From Oscillospiraceae bacterium (GTDB lineage Bacteria; Bacillota; Clostridia; Oscillospirales; SIG627): DNA of 64,000 nucleotides. The translations under genes were made by a program, and so were the position numbers. Below the pieces are notes generated by a model. The model was not told the DNA's origin. It made no database searches and saw nothing but the letters and a program-made list of their open reading frames with translations. The DNA lies in contig SVTV01000003.1 of assembly GCA_015063605.1 (NCBI GenBank), positions 57,623 through 121,622 of the forward strand, in the 5' to 3' direction. Positions 1 through 8,213 of the stretch are shown here, in pieces (position 1 is the first letter of the stretch; each line of letters begins with the position of its first letter).

Positions 1-148
1 GCTTTATATAACCCACATCCTGTCGGATCTGGGTGCCGATGTATTCTTCCCCGAAATTTCCGAAAAAGAATGGAAAGAAACGGAAAGAAGCGAAACGATC
101 ATTGAAAACGGAATAAGCTTTTACTTTTCCGTATACGAAAGAATCTGA
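1..148 (+). CDS. folA: Dihydrofolate reductase, C-terminal part (partial)
   Basis: This is the last 49 codons of a gene that enters from the left edge, read in the frame starting at base 2 and ending at TGA 146-148. The peptide carries the typical C-terminal DHFR pattern: a strand reading LYITHI, an acidic loop, then FFPEISEKEW and a final FSVYERI strand. Dihydrofolate reductase makes tetrahydrofolate with NADPH for thymidylate and purine synthesis, and the dCMP deaminase 2.4 kb downstream fits that context. The N-terminal active site lies outside the window, so catalytic residues cannot be checked. Confidence 0.85.
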   Translation, partial: LYITHILSDLGADVFFPEISEKEWKETERSETIIENGISFYFSVYERI

Positions 149-205
149 CCCACACCATATACTTTAATTATTTATCACGCGGTCTTCCGCAGAAGGGATA
201 TTATT

Positions 206-1690
206 ATGAAACTCGGCTTCTCAAACGAAAAATACGTGGAACTTCAATCGGAAAAGATACTTGAAAGGATCAATCTTTTCGACAACAAGCTTTATCTCGA
301 ATTCGGCGGAAAGCTCTTCGACGATCTCCATGCATCGAGAGTACTTCCCGGCTTTGAGCCCGATGCAAAAGTAAAGCTCCTTCAGAAGCTTAAGGATAAA
401 GCCGAAATAATCGTTATTATAAATGCGGCTGATATAGAAAGAAAGAAGATGAGAGCCGACTACGGCATTACATACGATATGGACGTTCTGCGTCTTATCG
501 ACAATCTCCGCGGAATGGATATCTATGTAAGCTCCATAGTTATAAGCCAGTACTCCGGTCAGCCCTCTGCCGATATATTCTATAAAAAGCTTACCATGCG
601 CGGCGAGAAGGTATACTATTTCAACAATGTAAAGGGATATCCCAACGATGTTGATACCATAGTAAGTGATGAAGGCTACGGAGCAAATCCTTTCATCGAG
701 ACCACCCGACCTCTCGTTGTAGTTACCGCACCCGGTCCCGGAAGCGGAAAGCTTGCCGCCTGCCTTTCTCAGCTTTACCATGAGCATAAGAGAAACGTAA
801 AGGCAGGATATGCAAAGTTCGAGACCTTCCCCATCTGGAATCTTCCCTTGAAGCATCCCGTAAACCTTGCTTACGAAGCCGCTACAGCCGATCTTAAGGA
901 TGTCAATATAATCGATCCTTATCATCTTGATGCATATGCGGTAACAACCGTCAACTATAACAGAGACGTGGAAGCCTTCCCCCTTGTAAAGAGGATACTT
1001 TCCAAGATCACCGGTCAGGACGATCTTTACAAGTCTCCCACAGATATGGGAGTAAATATGGCAGGCTACAGCATCACAGATGATGAAGCGGTAAGAAATG
1101 CCGCAAAGCAGGAGATAGTACGCCGTTGGTACAAGGCATGCTGTGATTATAAAAACGGTATAGGCGATATCCAGACAGCCCACAGAATAGAAGGACTTAT
1201 GAGAGAAGTGGGCATAACCATAGAAGACAGACCCGTTGTAAAAGCGGCAAAGGAAAAGCAGGCATTAAGAGGTGTTCCCGCTTTGGCTATAGAAATGCCC
1301 GACGGCAAGATAGTCACTGGACGCCACGGCGATAACATAAGCGCCGCCGCAGCCGCTATCATTAATGCACTGAAGCACCTTTCCGAAATAAAGGATTCCA
1401 TCCATCTGATCTCTCCCATGGTGCTTGAGCCTATAATGAAGATGAAGTCAACGGTGCTCAGCTCTTCGGGCAATAAGCTGAACCTTGAGGAATCTCTCAT
1501 AGCGCTCAGCATGTGTGCGGCGACCAACCCCATGGTATCGGCAGTTCTCACAAGACTTTCCGATCTCAAGGGTCTTGAGGCTCATTCCACCGTTATGCTT
1601 TCTCCCGCAGATGAAGCGGTATTCCGCAACTTAGGTATAAACGTAACGTGTGAACCGGAATTCGAATCAAAGAATCTTTACATAAGATAA
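206..1690 (+). CDS. DUF1846 family protein
   Basis: A 494-residue protein matching the DUF1846 (UPF0371) family in length and in its opening (KLGFSNEKYVELQSEKI). A nucleotide-binding-like loop, APGPGSGK, sits at residues 175-182 and is followed by LAACLSQLYHE. This is a family hallmark, although the reaction is not established. The ATG follows an AGAAGGGA Shine-Dalgarno about 7 bases upstream. There is no signal peptide or membrane segment, so it is cytosolic. The gene lies 57 bases after folA and 63 bases before the next gene and may be cotranscribed. I assign the family with high confidence but no biochemical function. Confidence 0.85.
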   Translation: MKLGFSNEKYVELQSEKILERINLFDNKLYLEFGGKLFDDLHASRVLPGFEPDAKVKLLQKLKDKAEIIVIINAADIERKKMRADYGITYDMDVLRLIDNLRGMDIYVSSIVISQYSGQPSADIFYKKLTMRGEKVYYFNNVKGYPNDVDTIVSDEGYGANPFIETTRPLVVVTAPGPGSGKLAACLSQLYHEHKRNVKAGYAKFETFPIWNLPLKHPVNLAYEAATADLKDVNIIDPYHLDAYAVTTVNYNRDVEAFPLVKRILSKITGQDDLYKSPTDMGVNMAGYSITDDEAVRNAAKQEIVRRWYKACCDYKNGIGDIQTAHRIEGLMREVGITIEDRPVVKAAKEKQALRGVPALAIEMPDGKIVTGRHGDNISAAAAAIINALKHLSEIKDSIHLISPMVLEPIMKMKSTVLSSSGNKLNLEESLIALSMCAATNPMVSAVLTRLSDLKGLEAHSTVMLSPADEAVFRNLGINVTCEPEFESKNLYIR

Positions 1691-1753
1691 CATTTTTATA
1701 TAAAATAAAAATACTGCAGTTAAGATCGTAATACTCAAGGAGGATAATTTCAT

Positions 1754-2512
1754 ATGGCACGCACTATCAGATATATGACCTTCAATATTCAGCACGGATA
1801 TGACCACTTAAGAAAAGACGGAATACGATTATCAACAATGGCGGACATCATAAAAAGATTTTCACCCGATATAGTATCTCTCAATGAAGTAAGAGGCGGA
1901 AAAGAGCTTGAGTATGATGAAAACGCTCTTTACGACAATACTCTTTACTTTGAGCAGACATCGTATCTTGCACGTCTTTGCGGATATGAGCATTGCTTCT
2001 TCGGAAGATCCATATATATAAATGACGGCGAATACGGAAATGCTCTTCTTTCCCGATTCCCAATCGACAAAGCCGATGTGTTTCCCGTACCCGATACATA
2101 TAAGACTCCGGATAAGCATTACGAATCGAGAACAATACTGCGTGCATCCTTCTCCTATCCCGAAAGCTTCGATGTGTTTATCAGCCATTTCGGCGTAAAC
2201 ACCACCGAGGAGAGAGAAAAGGCGGTCAAGCTCATGCTCTCGCTTACAAGCGAAAGCAAAAAGCCCTGCATTATTTCGGGCGACTTCAACGATACACCCG
2301 ATGCGGAGTGCCTGAAGCCCCTCTACGAAAGCTTCAATGACACTTTGGAAATGTGCGGCGAAAAGTACGCTCCCTCCTTCATATCCACATCTCCCGACCG
2401 CAGAATAGATTACATATTCATAAGCCGTGATCTGGGATGCGAAAGTGCCTCGGTTCCCGCCGACGCTGTAGGCTCCGACCATCTACCCGTTGTAGCTGAT
2501 ATAAAATTTTGA
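1754..2512 (+). CDS. Endonuclease/exonuclease/phosphatase (EEP) family hydrolase
   Basis: A 252-residue single-domain member of the EEP fold (DNase I, exonuclease III and sphingomyelinase relatives), which cleaves phosphodiester or phosphate bonds with Mg2+. The ordered catalytic motifs are visible: TFNIQHG with Asn11, SLNEVRGG with Glu45, SGDFNDTPD (the D-x-N pair) in the second half, and SDH at about residues 241-243 near the C-terminus. There is no signal peptide, so the substrate is intracellular. The ATG follows CAAGGAGGATAATTTCAT, a strong ribosome site. The substrate (nucleic acid, phosphoinositide-like or other) cannot be told from sequence alone. Confidence 0.85.
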   Translation: MARTIRYMTFNIQHGYDHLRKDGIRLSTMADIIKRFSPDIVSLNEVRGGKELEYDENALYDNTLYFEQTSYLARLCGYEHCFFGRSIYINDGEYGNALLSRFPIDKADVFPVPDTYKTPDKHYESRTILRASFSYPESFDVFISHFGVNTTEEREKAVKLMLSLTSESKKPCIISGDFNDTPDAECLKPLYESFNDTLEMCGEKYAPSFISTSPDRRIDYIFISRDLGCESASVPADAVGSDHLPVVADIKF

Positions 2513-2552
2513 AAATACCGAAATCGTATAAAAATGAAAGGACTCACTCAAA

Positions 2553-3059
2553 ATGAGCGAAAATTCCCCGAAGCAAAGATGCTCCAAGGAAAATTATTAC
2601 CTTGATATAGCTCAGACGGTTGCCAAGAGAAGCACCTGTCTCAGAAGACATTACGGCGCAATAATAGTTAAAAACGATATAATAATCTCCACGGGCTACA
2701 ACGGAGCTCCGAGAGGAAGACAGAATTGCTGTGATCTCAATTACTGCATGAGAGAAAAGATGAATATCCCCCGCGGAGAAAGATATGAGCTTTGCCGCTC
2801 GGTACACGCCGAAGCGAATGCAATCATTGCGGCAAAGCGTGATGAGATGCTCGATTCCACACTTTACCTCGTTTGCCTCGACGGTGCCACCGATGAAGTT
2901 GTAGGCGGTGTTTCAAGCTGTCAGATGTGCAAGCGTCTCGTGATAAACGCAGGCATAACGAGAGTTATAATACGCCGTGACGCATTGAGATACGATGTGG
3001 TCGATGTAAATGATTGGATAGAAAACGATGACAGCCTTTCCGGCGTATTCGGTTACTGA
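2553..3059 (+). CDS. Deoxycytidylate (dCMP) deaminase
   Basis: A 168-residue zinc-dependent deaminase of the ComEB/dCMP deaminase type, converting dCMP to dUMP for thymidylate synthesis. The zinc site is clear: His86-Ala-Glu88 (HAEANAI, Glu88 being the proton shuttle) with Cys123 and Cys126 in SSCQMC. Family features include KRSTCLRR near the N-terminus and STGYNGAPRG around residues 46-55. The extra Cys/His set between residues 59 and 81 is typical of dCMP deaminases, which often bind a second zinc. It sits 3 bases before the next gene, so they are probably cotranscribed. ComEB-like and biosynthetic roles cannot be separated by sequence, but no competence genes lie nearby. Confidence 0.92.
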   Translation: MSENSPKQRCSKENYYLDIAQTVAKRSTCLRRHYGAIIVKNDIIISTGYNGAPRGRQNCCDLNYCMREKMNIPRGERYELCRSVHAEANAIIAAKRDEMLDSTLYLVCLDGATDEVVGGVSSCQMCKRLVINAGITRVIIRRDALRYDVVDVNDWIENDDSLSGVFGY

Positions 3060-3062
3060 TAT

Positions 3063-3692
3063 ATGAAAAAAAGCTTTTATAGAATTTCTGCTCTTCTGCT
3101 CATCACATGTATATTGACATCCTTCATTTTTTCATGCGATGATACGGAAAAATTAAAATACACAAACGGAGTATTTGTTGACTCTTCAACGGATTCGGAA
3201 TACGTTGCCTGCTCCTCCGCCATAATCGCCGCATCAATAGGCGAGAAAAAGGCAAAAATGGGAAGTACGTATTACTATACCGTGCCGGGATATGACGACG
3301 GTGAATTTCTCACCCAAAGCTTTGAGAGCGGATATGAGGTCATAAGAAAGAAGGATGTACACGAGCCTTCTCTTTCCGAGCTTAACGTTACAAAAATAGC
3401 CGTTTGCCGTATTTCGGACAAAAAGGTATTTGCGGAGTCGCAGACAGAGGACAAGGAGCTTATATCCCAAATGATCGAAGCGGTCACTACTCCCTTATCC
3501 GAGGATGAAGACAAGCTTCCTCCCGCAAATCCGGTATTGACAAGAGAATTGAGGATCTTTTCCGATAATTACCCTTACATCTGCTACAGGATATCCTACC
3601 TTGAGGACACAAGAGGACAGGGCTATCTTTACGACAGATCTACGGGCATATGCAGAAATGTAGGAAGCATTCTCATCGGAAAGCTTCTCTGA
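3063..3692 (+). CDS. Putative lipoprotein, unknown function
   Basis: A 209-residue protein beginning with a typical lipoprotein signal: MKKSFYR, a hydrophobic stretch to about residue 24, and a lipobox-like IFSC with Cys25 as the predicted lipidated residue. The mature part is acidic and hydrophilic with no other membrane segment, so it should be anchored on the outer face of the cytoplasmic membrane. I do not recognise a domain. The start is 3 bases after the dCMP deaminase stop, and the end is 19 bases before the phosphatase gene, which suggests one transcript. Function cannot be assigned. Confidence 0.7.
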   Translation: MKKSFYRISALLLITCILTSFIFSCDDTEKLKYTNGVFVDSSTDSEYVACSSAIIAASIGEKKAKMGSTYYYTVPGYDDGEFLTQSFESGYEVIRKKDVHEPSLSELNVTKIAVCRISDKKVFAESQTEDKELISQMIEAVTTPLSEDEDKLPPANPVLTRELRIFSDNYPYICYRISYLEDTRGQGYLYDRSTGICRNVGSILIGKLL

Positions 3693-3711
3693 AACAAAAT
3701 TAAAAGAAAAA

Positions 3712-4164
3712 ATGAAAATATTATTTATATGCACGGGAAACACCTGCCGCAGTCCCATGGCGCAAGCAGCCGCAGAGGTATACGCATCGAAAAAGAATTT
3801 GACTGCATCCTTTGATTCCGCAGGAGTTGCCGTTTCTCCCTCTTCTCAATTTGTAAACCCCAATTCCGCAAAAGCTCTTTTCAATGCTTACGGCATTAGA
3901 TTTTCCCATAAACCCCAACAGCTTACACGGGATCTTTCGGAAAAGTTTGATATTATCGTTGCCATGAATGATGATATAGCTGCCTTTGCACGGAATGTTA
4001 TCGGTATAGATGAAAAAAAGCTTATCGTAATGTCGAAGCGCATACCCGACCCCTTCGGGTATTCTCAGGAGATATACAATGAATGTCTCAAGGAAATCGC
4101 CAATGGTGTTACCGAGCTTATCGACAGTGTCATTTCCGAAGAAGACCGTGAGGAAGTAAAGTGA
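3712..4164 (+). CDS. Low-molecular-weight phosphatase, probable protein-arginine phosphatase (YwlE-like)
   Basis: A 150-residue LMW-PTP fold protein. The P-loop is at residues 7-14, CTGNTCRS, with nucleophile Cys7 and Arg13. The general acid Asp113 lies in PDPFG (112-116). Residue 11 is Thr. In Bacillus YwlE a Thr at the equivalent position gives selectivity for phosphoarginine, whereas classic tyrosine phosphatases have Ile there (CLGNICRS). A role in reversing protein-arginine phosphorylation is therefore more likely than tyrosine dephosphorylation, although no mcsB kinase is seen in this window. The stop overlaps the rimI start (GTGA), indicating translational coupling. Confidence 0.85.
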   Translation: MKILFICTGNTCRSPMAQAAAEVYASKKNLTASFDSAGVAVSPSSQFVNPNSAKALFNAYGIRFSHKPQQLTRDLSEKFDIIVAMNDDIAAFARNVIGIDEKKLIVMSKRIPDPFGYSQEIYNECLKEIANGVTELIDSVISEEDREEVK

Positions 4165-4631
4165 TAGCGGTAAGAAATGCACGCAGTGAGGATATCCCCT
4201 TTGTGTATAAAACGGAGATCGAATGTTTTCACGATCCGTGGAGCGAAAAAAGTCTGAACGATCTTCTTGAAAGCGAAAACGCCTGTTTTCTCTGTGCCGC
4301 GGCAGTAAATGATGACGGAACCGAGGAGCTTATCGGATACGGATCGTTCTATTACACTCTTGATGAGGCTTTCATAAACAATATTGCCGTTTCACCTCTT
4401 CACAGAAGATGCGGAGCGGGAAGCGCCGTTGTAAAGGGTCTTATAAGTGAGGCACGCAAAAGAAATATCACAGCTGTCCATCTCGAGGTAAGGGAATCGA
4501 ATACACCCGCTATAGGACTTTATTCCTCTCTCGGCTTTTCCGTTATGGGAACAAGAAAGAATTTCTACCCTCCATACGGTGATATGCCCCGTGAAAATGC
4601 GCTTCTCATGAGCATATTCTTGACAGAATGA
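4161..4631 (+). CDS. rimI: Ribosomal protein S18-alanine N-acetyltransferase (RimI-like)
   Basis: A 156-residue GNAT-fold acetyltransferase. The acetyl-CoA pyrophosphate loop is visible as RRCGAG in the segment INNIAVSPLHRRCGAGSAVV, followed by the HLEVRESNTPAIGLYSSLGF segment typical of RimI. It is predicted to acetylate the N-terminal alanine of ribosomal protein S18. The start is GTG at 4161, overlapping the upstream stop by four bases. Adjacency to tsaD, 29 bases downstream, is a common bacterial arrangement (rimI-tsaD) and supports the call over a generic GNAT. The usual tsaB partner is absent from this window. Confidence 0.88.
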   Translation: MIAVRNARSEDIPFVYKTEIECFHDPWSEKSLNDLLESENACFLCAAAVNDDGTEELIGYGSFYYTLDEAFINNIAVSPLHRRCGAGSAVVKGLISEARKRNITAVHLEVRESNTPAIGLYSSLGFSVMGTRKNFYPPYGDMPRENALLMSIFLTE

Positions 4632-4660
4632 AAAATCAGAAAGATACGGTTTTATAATAA

Positions 4661-5674
4661 ATGAGTAAGATAATACTTGCAATAGAAAGCTCCTGTGACG
4701 AGACATCCGCCGCCGTAGTAAAAGACGGCAGAACGGTTCTTTCCAATGTGGTACTCTCACAGATAGACATACATAAAAAATACGGCGGAGTAGTTCCCGA
4801 AATAGCATCGCGCGCCCATACGGAAGCCATATCACATCTGGCAAAGCAGGCTATCGAGCAATCGGGAGTAACATTTGATGACATAGATGCCGTCGCCGCC
4901 ACCTCCCTTCCGGGTCTTATCGGTGCACTCCTTGTGGGTGTAAGCTTTGCGAAAGCATTGGCATACTCTCTTTCCAAGCCCTTTGTTCCCGTAAATCACA
5001 TCCGCGGCCATATTGCCGCAGGATACCTTGCCCATGAGGAATTGAAACCTCCGTTTTGCGCCGCAGTTCTTTCGGGCGGCCACACCTCTATAATAGGTGT
5101 AGACAACTATACATCCTTCAGAGTATTGGGATGTACAAGAGACGATGCGGCGGGTGAGGCATTTGACAAGACTGCACGCATCATTGGTATCCCTTATCCC
5201 GGAGGAAAGGAAATGGACGAACTTGCTGCAAGTGCCAAAGGATGCGGAAATTATGAATTCCCCTCTCCCATAGTCAAGGATTCTCCCTTTGAATTCTCCT
5301 TTTCGGGCTTGAAGACAGCAGTAATAAACAGAGTTCACAACGATGAGCAAAAGGGTATCGAAACAGACAGAGAAGCTCTCGCCTGTGCATTTACAAAAGC
5401 CGTAATATCGGGAATAACAACACGTCTTGAAAATGTGCTGAATGCTTATCCCGAATACACCTCTCTTCTTCTTTGCGGAGGTGTATCGGCAAATTCCCAT
5501 ATAAGAAAAGCCGCGGAAAAGCTTTGCAAAAAAAAGAAAATAAGCTTCTACGTTCCCCCGCTGTCACTTTGCGGCGACAATGCAGCCATGATAGGATCTC
5601 AGGCATTTTATGAATTTGCAGAGGGAAACGTCGGTGGCTTGGATCACAATCCCATTCCCGACTCGGAAGTCTGA
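4661..5674 (+). CDS. tsaD: tRNA threonylcarbamoyladenosine transferase TsaD
   Basis: A 337-residue ASKHA-fold enzyme that, with TsaB and TsaE, transfers threonylcarbamoyl from TC-AMP to A37 of ANN-decoding tRNAs. The N-terminus ILAIESSCDETSAAVV and the iron-binding HIRGH motif (His113 and His117) are diagnostic, as are LSGGHTS, the CTRDDAAGEAFDK segment and the C-terminal LCGGVSAN. Length is normal for the family. It is an essential housekeeping gene in most bacteria. tsaB and tsaE are not nearby, so the complex is encoded at split loci. Confidence 0.97.
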   Translation: MSKIILAIESSCDETSAAVVKDGRTVLSNVVLSQIDIHKKYGGVVPEIASRAHTEAISHLAKQAIEQSGVTFDDIDAVAATSLPGLIGALLVGVSFAKALAYSLSKPFVPVNHIRGHIAAGYLAHEELKPPFCAAVLSGGHTSIIGVDNYTSFRVLGCTRDDAAGEAFDKTARIIGIPYPGGKEMDELAASAKGCGNYEFPSPIVKDSPFEFSFSGLKTAVINRVHNDEQKGIETDREALACAFTKAVISGITTRLENVLNAYPEYTSLLLCGGVSANSHIRKAAEKLCKKKKISFYVPPLSLCGDNAAMIGSQAFYEFAEGNVGGLDHNPIPDSEV

Positions 5675-5742
5675 CAACAGTCGCAAGGATCTGCTTCCGA
5701 TCGACCGCCCAACACGAATCTATACCGAAAGGATTGACATTT

Positions 5743-6513
5743 TTGAAACAGTTAAAGAAGGATCACTCCGAATCCTCACACAGAAAAAAGCGCACCTCCT
5801 TGCCACACATCGATAACGGAGGGAAGAGTGCGGAAATAAAGAAGCAAGGCGTGAAGCTTTCGGATACGGAAAAAACCATATCTCCGGCCGTTATAAAGCG
5901 TTTACCCAGATACTTCAGATACCTGGGAGAACTTATGAAAAACGGCATAGGAAAAATATCTTCCCGTGAGCTTTCCGAAAGAATGAATGTTACGGCAAGC
6001 CAGATCCGTCAGGATCTTAACTGCTTCGGCGGCTTCGGTCAGCAGGGCTACGGATATAATGTAGCTTTCCTTCATGATTCAATATCGGAAATACTGGGAA
6101 TAAAGAACAAATATTCCGCAGTGATAATCGGTGCGGGAAAATTGGGAAGCGCCCTTGCCAACCACAAGCTTTTTGAGAAAAGCGGGGTTACTGTAAAGTC
6201 TCTTTTCGATGTTGATGAAAAAATAATAGGAACCACAGTTGCGGGAGTTCCCGTGCGTTCCATGAGCGAGGCGGAAATATTCTGCAAGGAAAACAAAATA
6301 GATATTGCCGTCCTCACACTGCCCAAGGCGGCAACGCAAGAAACGGCAAATAAATTGGCATCTGTGGGTATATACGGATTCTGGAATTTCGCCAACATGG
6401 AATTGGCACTTCCCGAATATCCCGATGCAAAAATAGAAAATGTACATATAGGGGATTCTCTCATGCGTCTTTGCTACGCAATGAAGAGTGATGAGAAGCT
6501 CGACGAGGAATAA
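5743..6513 (+). CDS. rex: Redox-sensing transcriptional repressor Rex
   Basis: This protein carries the Rex signature: ISPAVIKRLPRYFRYLGEL, a winged helix with MNVTASQIRQDLNCFGGFGQQGYGYNV, then a Rossmann domain with GAGKLG (about residues 130-135) and the C-terminal WNFANMEL segment. Rex senses NADH/NAD+ and represses fermentation genes. No ATG precedes the conserved part. I chose TTG at 5743 because AAAGGA lies nine bases upstream; TTG 5734 is too close to that site. This gives an N-terminal extension of about 45 basic residues. A GTG near 5852 would give a normal-length Rex but has no good ribosome site, so the start is uncertain. Confidence 0.9.
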   Translation: MKQLKKDHSESSHRKKRTSLPHIDNGGKSAEIKKQGVKLSDTEKTISPAVIKRLPRYFRYLGELMKNGIGKISSRELSERMNVTASQIRQDLNCFGGFGQQGYGYNVAFLHDSISEILGIKNKYSAVIIGAGKLGSALANHKLFEKSGVTVKSLFDVDEKIIGTTVAGVPVRSMSEAEIFCKENKIDIAVLTLPKAATQETANKLASVGIYGFWNFANMELALPEYPDAKIENVHIGDSLMRLCYAMKSDEKLDEE

Positions 6514-6516
6514 GTA

Positions 6517-7194
6517 TTATTTTCCGCTTAAAAAGGCGATAGCTCTCTCGATGGCATCCTTGGAATCTCCCCAAGGCTCATCCTTATAACGGTAATCGAA
6601 TTTTTTGACAAACCACGAAACGTCTTCCCTGAGCTTTTCCTGATATGCGTTCTGAATATTTTCAGCCGCAGAAACAAAATCTCCGAGAAGCTTTTTGGGA
6701 AGATTTCTTTTTGCCGATTCCATCATACGCTGATAGTGAGGCACACAGAAATAATGCTGTGAATCGAATTTCTTTCTGAATTCCTTATCATTCTCCCAAA
6801 GAAGCATGCTTGTCTCGATCATTTTTGCAAAGTGATGCTCTATTCTCGAGCATACATAACATGTGCTGTTAAGCTCCGATGCGCCTTGAGCTATTCTTTC
6901 GGCTCTGTCCTTGAACCCCAACATTCCGGGAGAAAGGACTTTTTCTACGCTGTCAAGATGGCTTTCGAGAATAAGCGCCAATCCGAGACGGTTCTTTGCG
7001 CCGAACATCTGCTCGTAATGCTCCTTACAGAAGCCGAGCTTATTTGTCTGTATCCTTATATCGGGCTCCATCATAGAAGCACCGAGTATTATATCGAGCT
7101 CATTTTTTTCAAGCTCTCTGTACAATCTGCAGTACGGACAATCATCTGCTGTTTCGAATGTACGGTTTACGGGTATAGTATAAATAGTTTCCAA
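6517..7194 (-). CDS. DUF6062 family protein with paired zinc-ligand motifs
   Basis: A 225-residue cytosolic protein of the DUF6062 family. It contains two similar Cys/His pairs: CPYC at residues 19-22 followed by a CKEH motif, then CYVC followed by CVPH. The CxxC...CxxH pattern used twice suggests two structural zinc sites, but this is an inference. The gene converges on rex, with three bases between the two stops and no visible terminator. A minus-strand promoter reading TTGCAA-N17-TAAAAT is found upstream at 7226-7254. No reaction is known to me for this family. Confidence 0.75.
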   Translation of the reverse strand: METIYTIPVNRTFETADDCPYCRLYRELEKNELDIILGASMMEPDIRIQTNKLGFCKEHYEQMFGAKNRLGLALILESHLDSVEKVLSPGMLGFKDRAERIAQGASELNSTCYVCSRIEHHFAKMIETSMLLWENDKEFRKKFDSQHYFCVPHYQRMMESAKRNLPKKLLGDFVSAAENIQNAYQEKLREDVSWFVKKFDYRYKDEPWGDSKDAIERAIAFLSGK

Positions 7195-7225
7195 AGCAAA
7201 TTATTCCTTTCGTTATTACAATATA

Positions 7226-7254
7226 ATTTTATCCCATTTTAACGGGAATTGCAA
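7226..7254 (-). promoter_or_regulatory. Predicted sigma-A promoter for the DUF6062 gene
   Basis: On the minus strand TTGCAA (7254-7249), a 17-base spacer and TAAAAT (7231-7226) precede the start codon by about 30 bases. The spacer holds a small inverted repeat (CCCGTTAAAATGGG). The -10 and -35 boxes each deviate from consensus at one or two positions. Confidence 0.5.
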
Positions 7255-7313
7255 TAGCAAAATGCGATATACCGATAAAATCTTTGATTTTTTTACAAAA
7301 AGGAATTGAAACA

Positions 7314-8186
7314 ATGAAAAATACGGTCAGCGGAAAACTGATATTACCATATAAAGAGTATTTCGATCTTCCTGTTATCTTTGACTGCGGTCAGGCGTTC
7401 CGATTCTACCCTGCCGAAAGAAACGGCGTTACCGGCTTTGAGGGCGTTGCCGGAAATGTCTTCATGCGTGCCGAAGCCAATGACGATCATATTATTGTAT
7501 TCTATACGGCATCCGATACTTCATACGCCGAAGGCTTTATAAAAAAATATTTTGATACCTCTCTCGACTACGGTGCGGCAAGGGAGAGCATCCTGGAGCA
7601 CGCCAAGGTAAACGATTCCGTCCTCAATATCACACGTCTTGCGATGGAAAGAGGAAGCGGGATACGTATTCTGAGGCAGGAACCGTGGGAAACGCTCATT
7701 ACCTTTATCACATCTCAGAACAATAATATTCCGCGAATCCGCGGTCTTATAGAGAGGCTGTGCCGTGAACTGGGCGACCGTATCGAAACGGAATACGGAA
7801 GCTTTTACTCCTTCCCCGCCGCCGAAAGGATAGCTCTTGCAGGAGAAAACGCTTTGAAGGAAATGAAATTCGGATTCCGTGCGGGATACATAAGCAGTTG
7901 TGCGGAAAAAATATCGTCGGGACAGGTCTCGTTGGAGGCGGTCGAGGATATGAATGACGAGGACGCCTTCAATACCCTTACCTCATTAAGAGGAGTGGGG
8001 CCGAAGGTCGCAGATTGTGTTCTTCTCTTCGGATACGGCAGAAAGAGCCGTTTCCCGGTAGATGTATGGATGAAGCGAGCGGTAAACGAATTGTTTGCGG
8101 GCGTACTTCCCGACTTCGGAGAATATGCGGGCCTTGCTCAGCAATACTTTTTCTACAGTGAGCGCTACGGCTCAAAGGATAAATAA
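7314..8186 (+). CDS. 8-oxoguanine DNA glycosylase, OGG1-type (HhH-GPD)
   Basis: A 290-residue base-excision repair enzyme that removes 8-oxoguanine and probably nicks the abasic site. The helix-hairpin-helix reads LRGVGPKVADC, with Lys231 matching the Schiff-base lysine of human OGG1. The catalytic aspartate is Asp250 in FPVDVW. The N-terminal OGG domain motif FDCGQAFRF is present at residues 23-31. The reading frame is open from a TTG at 7284, but ATG 7314 has AAAGGA at a good distance and starts the family-like sequence. A Clostridia OGG1-type enzyme is less common than MutM but well documented. It is divergent from DUF6062. Confidence 0.88.
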   Translation: MKNTVSGKLILPYKEYFDLPVIFDCGQAFRFYPAERNGVTGFEGVAGNVFMRAEANDDHIIVFYTASDTSYAEGFIKKYFDTSLDYGAARESILEHAKVNDSVLNITRLAMERGSGIRILRQEPWETLITFITSQNNNIPRIRGLIERLCRELGDRIETEYGSFYSFPAAERIALAGENALKEMKFGFRAGYISSCAEKISSGQVSLEAVEDMNDEDAFNTLTSLRGVGPKVADCVLLFGYGRKSRFPVDVWMKRAVNELFAGVLPDFGEYAGLAQQYFFYSERYGSKDK

Positions 8187-8213
8187 AAACTATAATAAAG
8201 GAATCACCCGATA

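Noticed and set aside
221..1183. Long 320-residue minus-strand frame inside the DUF1846 gene
   Set aside because: Composition is unlike a protein family I know, it lies fully antisense to a well-supported gene, and no ribosome site precedes it.
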